Assembly (NCBI GenBank): GCA_035948315.1
Contig: DASZJG010000056.1
Span: forward strand, 62,001-126,000
Reading direction: 5' to 3'
DNA length: 64,000 bases
Source: CAJCJE01 sp035948315
GTDB taxonomy: Bacteria; Actinomycetota; Actinomycetes; Mycobacteriales; Pseudonocardiaceae
The translations under genes and the position numbers were made by a program. Below the pieces are notes generated by a model, which was not told the DNA's origin, did no database searches, and saw nothing but the letters and a program-made list of their open reading frames with translations. The number at the start of each line of letters is the position of its first letter. The stretch's first letter is position 1. Shown here in pieces: positions 50,631 through 58,703 of the stretch.

Positions 50631-51335
50631 ATGACGATCACCAGCAGACTGTTCGAGAACGAGAGCGCCCCGTCCACCGGGTTGGCCCGTCCGACCAGCT
50701 CGGAGCAGGTGGCCGACCACATCCGCAGGCTGATCTTCGAGAACAGGCTCCGGGTCGGCGACCGGGTGCCACAGGACGAGATCGCGGCCGAGTTGCGGGT
50801 CAGCCGAGTACCGGTGCGCGAGGCGGTCATCGTGCTGGACCGCGAGGGCTGGGTGCAGATCGAGCCGCACCGCGGCGCCTTCGTCGTCGGCCTCGACCAG
50901 GACTCCACCCGCGACCACTACGAACTGCTCGGCCGGGTGTACGGCTTCGGCGCGCGGCGCGCGGCGGAACGGGCCGGTAGCGAGGGGCTCGACGAGCTGG
51001 GCAAGCTGCACCGCAAGCTCCAGGCAACGACCGACCCGCACGAGTTCAGCCAGCTGAACCTGGAGTTCCTGCGCAGGGTCGTGTGGCTCGCGCACTCGCG
51101 GCGGGTCAGCGCGACCATCCGGCTGATGGCGGTGAGCATCGTGCCTGGCGACTTCTTCGCCGAGGTCCCGGACGCGATGCGCATTCACAAGCGCGGCATG
51201 CGCGCCATCATGCGGGCGCTCAAGGAACACGACGGTGTCACCGCCGAGCATGAGTTCATCGCGATGCTCGCCCAGGAGGGTGAGAGCGTGGTCGCGTTGC
51301 TGATCGAACGCGGTCTGATCGGTGGCTCCGACTAA
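50631..51335 (+). CDS. GntR-family regulator (FCD/VanR type)
   Basis: The product is 234 residues. The winged-helix reads VGDRVPQDEIAAELRVSRVP then VREAVIVLDREGWV. The C-terminal helical domain (about 110-225) fits FCD, which usually binds a metal and a carboxylic acid. I chose ATG 50631 with AGGGGAG upstream; a longer reading from 50202 is antisense to the SDR. As the only GntR gene in the window it is a candidate regulator of acid-responsive catabolic promoters. Confidence 0.85.
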   Translation: MTITSRLFENESAPSTGLARPTSSEQVADHIRRLIFENRLRVGDRVPQDEIAAELRVSRVPVREAVIVLDREGWVQIEPHRGAFVVGLDQDSTRDHYELLGRVYGFGARRAAERAGSEGLDELGKLHRKLQATTDPHEFSQLNLEFLRRVVWLAHSRRVSATIRLMAVSIVPGDFFAEVPDAMRIHKRGMRAIMRALKEHDGVTAEHEFIAMLAQEGESVVALLIERGLIGGSD

Positions 51336-51943
51336 CCCGTCCACGCCGAGATCACGGCGGACGTGCTGACCAGCGAAGCGATGAGCGCGAGGCAGTTGTC
51401 CAGGACCTGACGGCCGTACTCGACCGGGATCCCGGCGACCGCGTCGGTCGGCACGACCACCCGGTAGGCGCGGTTCACCGCGTCGAAGACCAGGTTCGGG
51501 ATCGCCACGTTCAGCGAGACGCCGACGACAACGAGCGAGTCGATCCCGCTGTTGCGCAGCAGCGTGTCCAGTTGACCGTCTGCCATCGGCGAGAGGCCGT
51601 GGTAGCGCGGCAGGATCAGGTCACCGGGCGCGAACAGCGACGCGACGGGCTGGACCGATGGTGAACCGACGGCATTGCGGGCTCCGGCCTTGCGTGCCGC
51701 CGCGAACAGCCGCGCGTTGTGGTTGGCGCCGAACCCGTCCGGCAGGTTCGCCGCGGTCGCGTGGATCACCGGGATGCCACGCGTTCGGGCCGCGTCGGCG
51801 AGCCGGGCCGCGTTGTCGATGACACCGAGCTCGGCTGCCGCGCGGGCCAGTTCCGGAAAAACCGTCTCGCCGCCGACCACGCCCTGCTGCAACTCCTGGA
51901 GAACCAAAGCGGTTGCGGCAACGGGAATCGGCGGTTCAGGCAT
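51332..51943 (-). CDS. Isochorismatase-fold protein without the catalytic Cys
   Basis: The product is 203 residues, the normal size for the cysteine-hydrolase fold. The N-terminal block TALVLQELQQGVVG aligns with the usual LLVIDMQ (first Asp replaced by Glu), and VVGVSLNVAIPNLVFDAV aligns with GvatdvCVesT, leaving Ala at the nucleophile position. Amidase activity of the usual type is therefore unlikely. True isochorismatases also lack this Cys, so a different hydrolysis is possible. It overlaps the LLM gene by 8 bp, forming an operon. Confidence 0.65.
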   Translation of the reverse strand: MPEPPIPVAATALVLQELQQGVVGGETVFPELARAAAELGVIDNAARLADAARTRGIPVIHATAANLPDGFGANHNARLFAAARKAGARNAVGSPSVQPVASLFAPGDLILPRYHGLSPMADGQLDTLLRNSGIDSLVVVGVSLNVAIPNLVFDAVNRAYRVVVPTDAVAGIPVEYGRQVLDNCLALIASLVSTSAVISAWTG

Positions 51944-52784
51944 GGACGACCTCGGCTCCGAAGCGCTCGATGTTCTCCAGCAAGGCGGCGAGGCTCGGCG
52001 CGGGCAGCCGGACCGACATCCAGGTCACGCCCAACTCGGCCAGCTCGGCGGCTTCGCCGGCCAACCGTTGCGGGTCGAACCAGGCCGTGTCGTGCGGGTG
52101 GCTGAACGGCACGCAGCACACGTCGATCGGCTCGGTCCGGCCCTCGGCCTCGGCCGCCGTGCGCAGCTGGCCGATGGCGCGTTTGAGGTCGTCGGGTCCG
52201 GCGAGTTCGGCGGTTCGGGTGTGCCGTGCCATCGCTTTGGACGCGGGAAACGGCGACCAGCCCTGGCCGGACGAGACCACCCGCCGGATCGTGGCCGCCG
52301 AGTTGCCGCCGAACCAGATCGGTGGATGCGGTCGCGAGACCAGCTTCGGCCAGAGGACGTCGTCGCGCCAGGCGTCTTTCATCGCCGCCACCGAGTCGTA
52401 GAGCAGGGTGCCTCTGTGCTGGTGGTCGACACCGAGTGCGTCGAACTCGCCGCGTAGGTAGCCCACGCCGAGCCCGAGGATTACCCGTCCGCCGGACAAC
52501 GCGTCCAGCGTGGCGATGCCGTGCGCGGCCAGCAGCGGATTGCGGTAAGCCGCGATGAACACGTTGGTGTGCAGCCGAAGCCGCCTGGTCACCGCGGCCG
52601 CGAAGGACAGCGTGACCAGCGGGTCGAGCGCCCGGTGACCGCCGGCGTCCAGCCAGGCGGTCGGCGGGTGCGGGTGGTCGGTCACATGGCAGGCGTCCAC
52701 ACCGGAGGACTCCAGCGCCGTGACCACCGCCCCGATCGACTCCGCGTCGGTCAGCGCGGCGGGGAGTGCCATCGACCACAACAT
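51936..52784 (-). CDS. LLM-class flavin (F420)-dependent oxidoreductase
   Basis: The product is 282 residues. CHVTDHPHPP, LRLHTNVFIAAYRNPLLAAHG, SGGRVILGLGVGYLRGEFDA and PPIWFGGNS are luciferase-like TIM-barrel motifs of the F420-dependent subgroup. Start ATG 52784 is fused to the ATAGTA palindrome at 52783-52796, so the message is likely leaderless. It could do a redox step or a Baeyer-Villiger-like oxidation in the pathway; unknown. Confidence 0.8.
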   Translation of the reverse strand: MLWSMALPAALTDAESIGAVVTALESSGVDACHVTDHPHPPTAWLDAGGHRALDPLVTLSFAAAVTRRLRLHTNVFIAAYRNPLLAAHGIATLDALSGGRVILGLGVGYLRGEFDALGVDHQHRGTLLYDSVAAMKDAWRDDVLWPKLVSRPHPPIWFGGNSAATIRRVVSSGQGWSPFPASKAMARHTRTAELAGPDDLKRAIGQLRTAAEAEGRTEPIDVCCVPFSHPHDTAWFDPQRLAGEAAELAELGVTWMSVRLPAPSLAALLENIERFGAEVVHA

Positions 52785-52796
52785 AGTGATTACTAT
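52783..52796. promoter_or_regulatory. ATAGTA-type palindrome serving two leaderless genes
   Basis: ATAGTGATTACTAT lies between the divergent LLM and acyl-CoA synthetase genes. On the minus strand TATAGT is 7 bases before ATG 52784. On the plus strand TACTAT is 6 bases before ATG 52803. Both -10 hexamers overlap in the same palindrome, and only 18 bp separate the two start codons. Confidence 0.65.
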
Positions 52797-52802
52797 AGCC
52801 AC

Positions 52803-54251
52803 ATGCCCGAGCCTGGTCGCACGTCCATGGCCGACCTGTTCACGGATATCGTCGCCACCGAGCCCGACCTGCCCGCAGTGGTGCAGGACGGCCGGACCAC
52901 CACCTTCGCGCAGTGGTCGGCGGACTCCTCGCTGGTCGCGAACTCCCTCGCCGAACTGGGTGTCGGCGCCGGCGACGTGGTCGCCGTGCTGCTGCCCTCC
53001 GGCCAGGACTTCGCAACCGCCTACCTCGCCGCCACCCGCATCGGTGCCGTGGTGACCGGCATCAACCCGCGCCTCGGCCCCGTCGAAATCGCGCACATCC
53101 TCGGCCGAGCCACCCCGGCCGTGGTGGTCACCGACACCCCAGATCGACTGACCACTGTGGCCTGTCCGGTCCGCACTCCTGCTGAACTGCGCGACACCGC
53201 GTCCTCGTTCGACGACTGGGTCGCGGCGTCGCCGGACGCGCCGGCCGTGGTGGTGTGGACGAGCGGTTCGACCGGGCTGCCCAAGGGCGCCTGGTTCGAT
53301 CACCGGACGCTCGGCTTCATCGCGGCGAACGTCGGACCGCTCAGTGCCACGCACGACCGCAAGCTGATGCCGGTTCCCTTCGCGCACGCCGGTTACCTCA
53401 CCCGCGTGCACGACCAGTTGCTACACCGGATCACCCTGGTGCTCACCCCAGCGGTCTGGAGCGCGGAGACCATGCTGGACGTGCTGGAATCCGAGCGGGT
53501 GACGGTGGGCCAGGGCGTGCCGACGCAGTGGGAGAAACTCGTCGCGCTCGACCGACTCGACGACGCGGACCTGACCCACCTGCGGCTGGTCAGCACCGGC
53601 GCGAGCCGGGTACCCGCCACCCTGGTGCGGGAGCTGCGCGAGCGGCTGCGGTGCCCGGTCGTGGTGCGCTACGCCAGCACCGAGGTACCGCTGGCCTTCG
53701 GCACCGGCATCGACGATCCACCCGAAACGGTCGCGACGACGGTCGGCAGGCCGCTCGGTGGCGCCGAGATCCAGCTCAGGGATGGCCGGGTCTTCCTGCG
53801 GTCGGCGGCGCGGATGCGCGGCTACTGGCGAGAGCCGCAGCTGACCGCGCGCACCATCAGCGCGGACGGCTGGCTCACCACCGGCGATCTCGGTCGCCTT
53901 GATCCGGCAGGCAACCTGGTCATCGTCGGTCGCGCGGACGACGCTTACATCCGAGGTGGCTACAACATCCATCCCGCCGAGGTCGAGGCCGCGCTCGCCC
54001 AGCACCCTCGGGTCGCGCGGGTCGCGGTGGTCGGCACGCCCGCCCCGGTGATCGGCGAGATCGGGGTCGCCTTCGTGGTGACCGACGGGGCCGTGACCGC
54101 GGCCGCGCTGCGCGAATGGTGCCGGGAGCGGATCGCCGACTACAAGGTGCCCGACATCGTGGAGTTCGTCTCCGACCTGCCGGTCAACGCGACGTTCAAG
54201 GTCGACGTCGGCCGCCTGCGCGCACTGGCCGCCGGCCTGCGCGCTAGATGA
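52803..54251 (+). CDS. AMP-forming acyl-CoA synthetase
   Basis: The product is 482 residues. VVWTSGSTGLPKGAWFDH is the phosphate loop, VRYASTEVPLAFG the adenylate region, WLTTGDLGRLDPAGN and GGYNIHPAEVEAAL the hinge region, and NATFKVDVGRL carries the final Lys. It is full-length. Start ATG 52803 is leaderless after TACTAT. It overlaps the convergent acyl-CoA dehydrogenase by 8 bp. It would activate a carboxylic acid intermediate. Confidence 0.9.
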   Translation: MPEPGRTSMADLFTDIVATEPDLPAVVQDGRTTTFAQWSADSSLVANSLAELGVGAGDVVAVLLPSGQDFATAYLAATRIGAVVTGINPRLGPVEIAHILGRATPAVVVTDTPDRLTTVACPVRTPAELRDTASSFDDWVAASPDAPAVVVWTSGSTGLPKGAWFDHRTLGFIAANVGPLSATHDRKLMPVPFAHAGYLTRVHDQLLHRITLVLTPAVWSAETMLDVLESERVTVGQGVPTQWEKLVALDRLDDADLTHLRLVSTGASRVPATLVRELRERLRCPVVVRYASTEVPLAFGTGIDDPPETVATTVGRPLGGAEIQLRDGRVFLRSAARMRGYWREPQLTARTISADGWLTTGDLGRLDPAGNLVIVGRADDAYIRGGYNIHPAEVEAALAQHPRVARVAVVGTPAPVIGEIGVAFVVTDGAVTAAALREWCRERIADYKVPDIVEFVSDLPVNATFKVDVGRLRALAAGLRAR

Positions 54252-55191
54252 CGGCGTCCGCGACGCGCTGGGCGTGCTCGTCGGCCGAGCCGAACGCCGT
54301 GGCGAGCACCCAGGCCCGTTTGACGAACAGGTGCGCCAGCACCTCCCAGGTGAACCCCATGCCGCCGTGCACCTGGATGCCACACCGTCCGACTTCGGTG
54401 GCCGCCTTGTCCGCCAACACCTTCGCCGAGGACACCTCGGCATCGTCGTGGCTCAGCGCCGCGACCAACACGGCGGCCCGCGCCAGGTCGACCTTGACCA
54501 GCGACTCGGCCAGCAGGTGCTTCACGGCCTGGAACGAGCCGATCGTCCGGCCGAACTGCTCCCGTTCCTTGGCGTAGCGCACCGCCAGGTCCAGCGCGCC
54601 CTGCGCGAGCCCCACCTGGAGTGCGGCCGTGAGCGTCGTGCCTGCCGAGCGCCAGCGTGCCGCGTCCTCGGCCGAGCCGACCCGCTCCCCCGAGCCCGCG
54701 TGCAGCGTGAGCACCGACATCGGGGTCAACGGGTCCAGCGGTCGGGCCGAAGGTTCGGCCACGCAGTCGGTTGTCGGATACTGGAACAGCCCGTCGTCAT
54801 CGACGACGACCAGGTGCGTCGCGGAGGCGACGTGTTCGGCGACAAGCATCCGATCCCGGCTGTCCACTGTGGTCACGATCGCCTTGCCGGTGATCGCGTC
54901 CGGGATCAACTCCGCTGCCAGGATGGTCGGCACCACCGGACCGGGGACCAGGCCGTACCCGAGTTCTTCCGCGAGGATCGCGGCATCGGCAAGGCCGAGA
55001 CCCATGCCGCCCGCACGTTCCGGCACCAGCAGCCCAAACACGCCGACCTCGGCCAACGCCGCCCAACTCGCCGCATCGATCGCGGGCGCATCGGCGGCGG
55101 CGCGCAGGCGCTCGGGTGGCCAGGTCGCGCGTACGATGTCGCGCAGCGCTTCGCGCATCGCGCGTTGATCGGTGTTCATGGTCAGATCCAT
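54244..55191 (-). CDS. Short acyl-CoA dehydrogenase-family subunit
   Basis: The product is 315 residues, about 70 shorter than classical FadE enzymes. The N-terminal domain ends GLLVPERAGGMGLGLADAA and the C-terminal domain has REQFGRTIGSFQAVKHLLAE and QVHGGMGFTWEVLAHLF. The middle beta domain is short and the usual catalytic Glu motif is not clear. Such short proteins pair with another ACAD as alpha2-beta2 enzymes in steroid catabolism. Here no partner is adjacent, the other being at 31885. Start ATG 55191 has GAGGAG 6 bases upstream. Confidence 0.8.
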   Translation of the reverse strand: MDLTMNTDQRAMREALRDIVRATWPPERLRAAADAPAIDAASWAALAEVGVFGLLVPERAGGMGLGLADAAILAEELGYGLVPGPVVPTILAAELIPDAITGKAIVTTVDSRDRMLVAEHVASATHLVVVDDDGLFQYPTTDCVAEPSARPLDPLTPMSVLTLHAGSGERVGSAEDAARWRSAGTTLTAALQVGLAQGALDLAVRYAKEREQFGRTIGSFQAVKHLLAESLVKVDLARAAVLVAALSHDDAEVSSAKVLADKAATEVGRCGIQVHGGMGFTWEVLAHLFVKRAWVLATAFGSADEHAQRVADAVI

Positions 55192-55221
55192 CACGGGCTC
55201 CTCGTCAGCAGCTTAAGCGCC

Positions 55222-56019
55222 TCAGCGTCCTCGGAACACCGGGCTGCGGCGTTCGAGGAAGGCGTGCAGGCCCTCCTTGCCGTCCGAACTGGTCATGTTC
55301 ACCTCGGCGGCCATGGCCTCCGCCGCGAGCGCCGCGCTTCGATCTAGGTCGAGTGCGTGGTTGATCAGCCGTTTGCTCAGACTCAAGGCGACGGTCGGGC
55401 CGTTGGCCAGCCTGGCCGCCCAGTCCGTCGCGGTCTCGACCAGCTTGTCCGAGGGCACGACCTGGTTCACCAGTCCGATGCGACAGGCATCGTCCGCGGG
55501 GAGGTCGTCGCCGAAGAAGATCAGTGCCTTCGCTCGCTGCGGCCCGATGAGCCGGGTGAGCAGGTAGGCGCCGGCGCCGTCGACCACCAGGCCACGCCGC
55601 ACGAACACCTCGACGAACTTGGCGTTGTCCGCGGCGAGCACCAGGTCGCAGGCGTAGGCGAGGTGGCAGCCGATGCCTGCCGCAGTGCCGTTCACCGCCG
55701 CGATGACCGGCTTGTCACAGTCGAGCACGGCCGAGATCAGCCGTTGCGCACCGCCCGCGATCGCCCGCGCGACCGATCCGGGCCCGGAATCGGGCCTGGC
55801 GCCGTTGTTCGCAGCCAGGTCGGCGCCGGTGCAGAAGTGCCGCTGACCTGCACCGGTGAGCACGACCGCGCGGATGGCCGGATCGCCGCCTGCCGCCCCT
55901 AGTTCCTGGATGAGCTGTTCGCGCTGATCCGCGGTGATGGCATTGCCGGTCTGTGGGCGGTTCAACGTCAGCCACCGCACGCCGTCCCGTGACTCACGCC
56001 GCAGTTCTGTCATGTACAT
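55222..56019 (-). CDS. Enoyl-CoA hydratase/isomerase-family protein
   Basis: The product is 265 residues. FCTGADLAANNGA and NGTAAGIGCHLAYACD form the oxyanion hole, and FVRRGLVVDGAGAYLL follows. The C-terminus SSDGKEGLHAFLERRSPVFRG is typical of crotonases. Start is ATG 56019 or 56013; no Shine-Dalgarno sequence is present, so a leaderless start after TATTTTATACT is likely. It precedes the acyl-CoA dehydrogenase by 30 bp and forms an operon with it. Confidence 0.85.
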   Translation of the reverse strand: MYMTELRRESRDGVRWLTLNRPQTGNAITADQREQLIQELGAAGGDPAIRAVVLTGAGQRHFCTGADLAANNGARPDSGPGSVARAIAGGAQRLISAVLDCDKPVIAAVNGTAAGIGCHLAYACDLVLAADNAKFVEVFVRRGLVVDGAGAYLLTRLIGPQRAKALIFFGDDLPADDACRIGLVNQVVPSDKLVETATDWAARLANGPTVALSLSKRLINHALDLDRSAALAAEAMAAEVNMTSSDGKEGLHAFLERRSPVFRGR

Positions 56020-56033
56020 AGTATAAAATATTT
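56014..56033. promoter_or_regulatory. 20-bp bidirectional leaderless promoter
   Basis: Only GTACATAGTATAAAATATTT separates the start region of the crotonase (leftward) from ATG 56034 of the NIPSNAP gene. TATAAA on the plus strand and TATACT on the minus strand overlap. There is no room for a 5' untranslated region with a ribosome site on either side. Confidence 0.55.
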
Positions 56034-56753
56034 ATGATGACGAACGGCAAGGTGTACATCCACGAGTTCATCAACATCACCAAGCAGAACCGTGCGCGCT
56101 ACATGCACCACATCACGGCCAACTGGAGCCCGATCGGTCAGCGGCAACGCCACCAACTCTGCTACGGGGTGTGGGGTGTCGTCGGCTCGACCGGCGAATG
56201 GCCCCAGGTGGTGAACATCTGGGAGGAAGACGGCTTCGCCGGTCTGGCCGGCTCCTTCCGCACCGAACTCAACAACACCACGCTCCAGGACCCGGCACTG
56301 GCCAAGTGGTGGGCCGCGGCCGCGGACCTGCGTGCGGGCGGCCTGGACCGGCTGCTCGTGCCGCATCCGGACACCCAGCCGATCGAGGCACTGTGCACCG
56401 CAGGCGTCACCGGTGAGGTGTACGCGCACGAGATCGTCACGGTCCCACCGGGCAGCAACCACGAATTCCTCGACAAGACGCTGGTCGAGGCGGAGAAGAT
56501 CCAGGCGCGCCACGGCTGGCGGTTGACCGGCGCGTGGTGGACGGCGCTGCGCAACGACGACGAGTGCGTGCTGCTGTGGACCATTCCGACCTGGGAGGCC
56601 TGGGCGCAACTGGAACAGGACCCCAACACGCTGTTCAGCGATCGGGCCATGATCCTGGACCGCCGCCGCATCCTGTTGGTCGACGCACCGCTGTCTCCGC
56701 TGCGCACTGGTCGCCAGCCCTCGATCGCCGACCGCACCGACTGGGTGGACTAA
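56034..56753 (+). CDS. NIPSNAP-like family protein
   Basis: The product is 239 residues. Two ferredoxin-like repeats are suggested by GKVYIHEFINI with a following Trp-rich WGVVGSTGEWPQVVNIWEE, and a second YAHEIVTVPPGS with CVLLWTIPTWEAW. This double alpha/beta barrel layout matches NIPSNAP proteins, whose role in bacteria is unknown though they often accompany catabolic genes. Start is ATG 56034 or 56037 with no leader. Its end overlaps the TetR gene by 4 bp. Confidence 0.7.
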   Translation: MMTNGKVYIHEFINITKQNRARYMHHITANWSPIGQRQRHQLCYGVWGVVGSTGEWPQVVNIWEEDGFAGLAGSFRTELNNTTLQDPALAKWWAAAADLRAGGLDRLLVPHPDTQPIEALCTAGVTGEVYAHEIVTVPPGSNHEFLDKTLVEAEKIQARHGWRLTGAWWTALRNDDECVLLWTIPTWEAWAQLEQDPNTLFSDRAMILDRRRILLVDAPLSPLRTGRQPSIADRTDWVD

Positions 56754-57304
56754 CGCGTCACGGCGATGCCGTCGACGATGACGTCGACCAGTCGCCGCAC
56801 GGTGGTGTCGTGCTCGTGGCCGTTGGGCACGGTCGCCACCGCAGCGTTGACCATCGACATGACGGCAGCCAGATCCGAGGGACGAAGATCCGGCCGCAGT
56901 TCGCCGTCGGCCTGTGCGCGCCGCAACGGTGGCGTCAGCACGCCGATCAGGATGCCCGCGTACTGTCGCTGCTCGCGTGGCGGCAGTTCGTGGATCAGGG
57001 TGACGAGCGGGCGCATGGTTGCCTGCGTGGACAGCACCCAGTGCAACAAGTCCCTGAAGCACGGGCCATCGTCCCGCGACGCGCGGACGACTCGCCGCAG
57101 CGCATCGAGGTTCCGCGCCACGAGCGCGGCCGCGAGCGCGTGCCGATTCGGGAAGTGCCGGTACACGGTCGCCCGCGCGACGCCTGCCCGCCGGGCAATT
57201 TCGCTGAGCGGCACCACGTCACCGCACTCCGCGAACGCGAGGTCCGCCACGTGGAGGATGGCTTTTCGGTTCTGGCGGGCGTCGTTGCGCCGTGGTGTCA
57301 CCAC
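56750..57304 (-). CDS. TetR-family regulator
   Basis: The product is 184 residues. PLSEIARRAGVARATVYRHF followed by PNRHALAAALVARN is the TetR DNA-binding domain; the sensing domain is short. It is convergent with the NIPSNAP gene and divergent from the secreted esterase, with 100 bp between. A CGAGAT ... ATCTCG inverted pair lies in that gap with a spacer of about 30 bp. It may regulate itself and the esterase. Confidence 0.8.
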   Translation of the reverse strand: MVTPRRNDARQNRKAILHVADLAFAECGDVVPLSEIARRAGVARATVYRHFPNRHALAAALVARNLDALRRVVRASRDDGPCFRDLLHWVLSTQATMRPLVTLIHELPPREQRQYAGILIGVLTPPLRRAQADGELRPDLRPSDLAAVMSMVNAAVATVPNGHEHDTTVRRLVDVIVDGIAVTR

Positions 57305-57404
57305 TCGTGCCGAGATTACCCATGCGTAGTGAGATAAGCCACCCGTTCTGAATCTCGGTTCGCCTCCTTACGCTCCAGAACCCGGAGTGAACAAGGAGGT
57401 TCAC

Positions 57405-58703
57405 GTGAGGTTCTCCCGTCCGATCGCAACATCACTCGTCCTTGCCACGGTCCTGCTCGGCACACTCGCGCCCGGCAACGCGCAGGCGGCCCACAGCTGC
57501 GCGGGAAACGGCTGGGTCGCCAGCTGGACAGCCAGCCCAACCGATGCCACGGTTCCCACGGATGCAACCGCACTCCCGACGCCGCAACTGCTGGCCGACC
57601 AGTCGCTGCGGATGGTGGTCACCCCCCATCTCGGCGGCTCGTCGTTGCGGATCCACCTGTCCAACCGTTTCGGCACCGCCGCGGTGACGTTCGGTCGCGT
57701 CACGATCGGACAGCGGACCACCGGGGCGGCCGTCGGGACGATGGCCCCGGTGCTGTTCGGTGGCGCCGCGTCGGTGACGATTCCAGCCGGTGCCGACGTG
57801 GTGAGCGATCCCGTCGTCTTCGGCTTCTCGGCGTTCCAGCCGCTCGCGGTCAGCATGTTCGTCCCGGGCAACCAGACGGCGCCGACCAAGCACTGGAACG
57901 CCAACGCCACGTCGTACTACTCGCTGCCGGTCAGCGGTGACCACACCGCCGACCACACGGGTGCCGGCTATCTCGGTCTGACCGGCAGTTGGCTCTACAT
58001 CGACGGGGTCGACGTCCTCGCACCCGCGGCGACCCGATCGGTGGTGGCGTTCGGCGATTCCATCACCGACGGTTTCGTGTCGGCGACACCGCTGAGCCTT
58101 CCCGCGGACAGTTCGGTCGCGAACAAGAACGGGCGGTATCCCGACGACCTCCAGCGCCGCCTCGACCGCGCCGGAGTTCCGGTCTCGGTGGTCAACGCCG
58201 GAATCGGCGGCAACCAACTCCTGACCGACGGCGAGCCGTCGCAGACCGGGCCAAGCGGCCTGCAACGCTTCGACGCGGACGCGCTTTCCCAGGCAGGCGT
58301 CGGCGGTGTGCTGCTGTTGGAGGGCATCAACGACCTCGGGCTGTCCAGCCGGACGCCCGCGGACATCATCGCCGGTTACACCCGACTGATCGATCAGGCC
58401 CACGCGGCAGGCGTACGGATCTGGCTCGGCACGATCACTCCGGCAGCGAATTCCATTGTGGACGGAACGGTCACCGCGCCGGACAGTGAACGGTATCGCG
58501 AGCAGATCAACGCCTGGATACGTGGCCAGCACCTTGCCGACGGAGTCGCGGACTTCGATGCCGCGCTGCGCGATCCCGCCAACCCGTCCACATTGCTGCC
58601 CGCGTACGCCTCGGTGGACAACCTGCACCCCAACCTGGCCGGCTACCAGGCGATGGCCGATGCCGTCGACCTCGGCATGCTCGCCGCGACCAGCTGCCGC
58701 TAA
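57405..58703 (+). CDS. Secreted SGNH/GDSL-type esterase
   Basis: The product is 432 residues. The first 32 residues are a Sec signal peptide (Arg near the start, then LVLATVLLGTLAPG, cleaved after AQA). A beta-rich N-terminal domain precedes the hydrolase (about 215-425) with blocks FGDSITDGF (Ser), NAGIGGNQ (Gly), LEGINDLG (Asn) and DNLHPNLAGY (Asp and His). GTG 57405 is used because AAGGAGG lies 6 bases upstream; the GTG at 57387 lies before it. It would act outside the cell on esters or polymers. A link to the catabolic genes is possible but unproven. Confidence 0.85.
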   Translation: MRFSRPIATSLVLATVLLGTLAPGNAQAAHSCAGNGWVASWTASPTDATVPTDATALPTPQLLADQSLRMVVTPHLGGSSLRIHLSNRFGTAAVTFGRVTIGQRTTGAAVGTMAPVLFGGAASVTIPAGADVVSDPVVFGFSAFQPLAVSMFVPGNQTAPTKHWNANATSYYSLPVSGDHTADHTGAGYLGLTGSWLYIDGVDVLAPAATRSVVAFGDSITDGFVSATPLSLPADSSVANKNGRYPDDLQRRLDRAGVPVSVVNAGIGGNQLLTDGEPSQTGPSGLQRFDADALSQAGVGGVLLLEGINDLGLSSRTPADIIAGYTRLIDQAHAAGVRIWLGTITPAANSIVDGTVTAPDSERYREQINAWIRGQHLADGVADFDAALRDPANPSTLLPAYASVDNLHPNLAGYQAMADAVDLGMLAATSCR

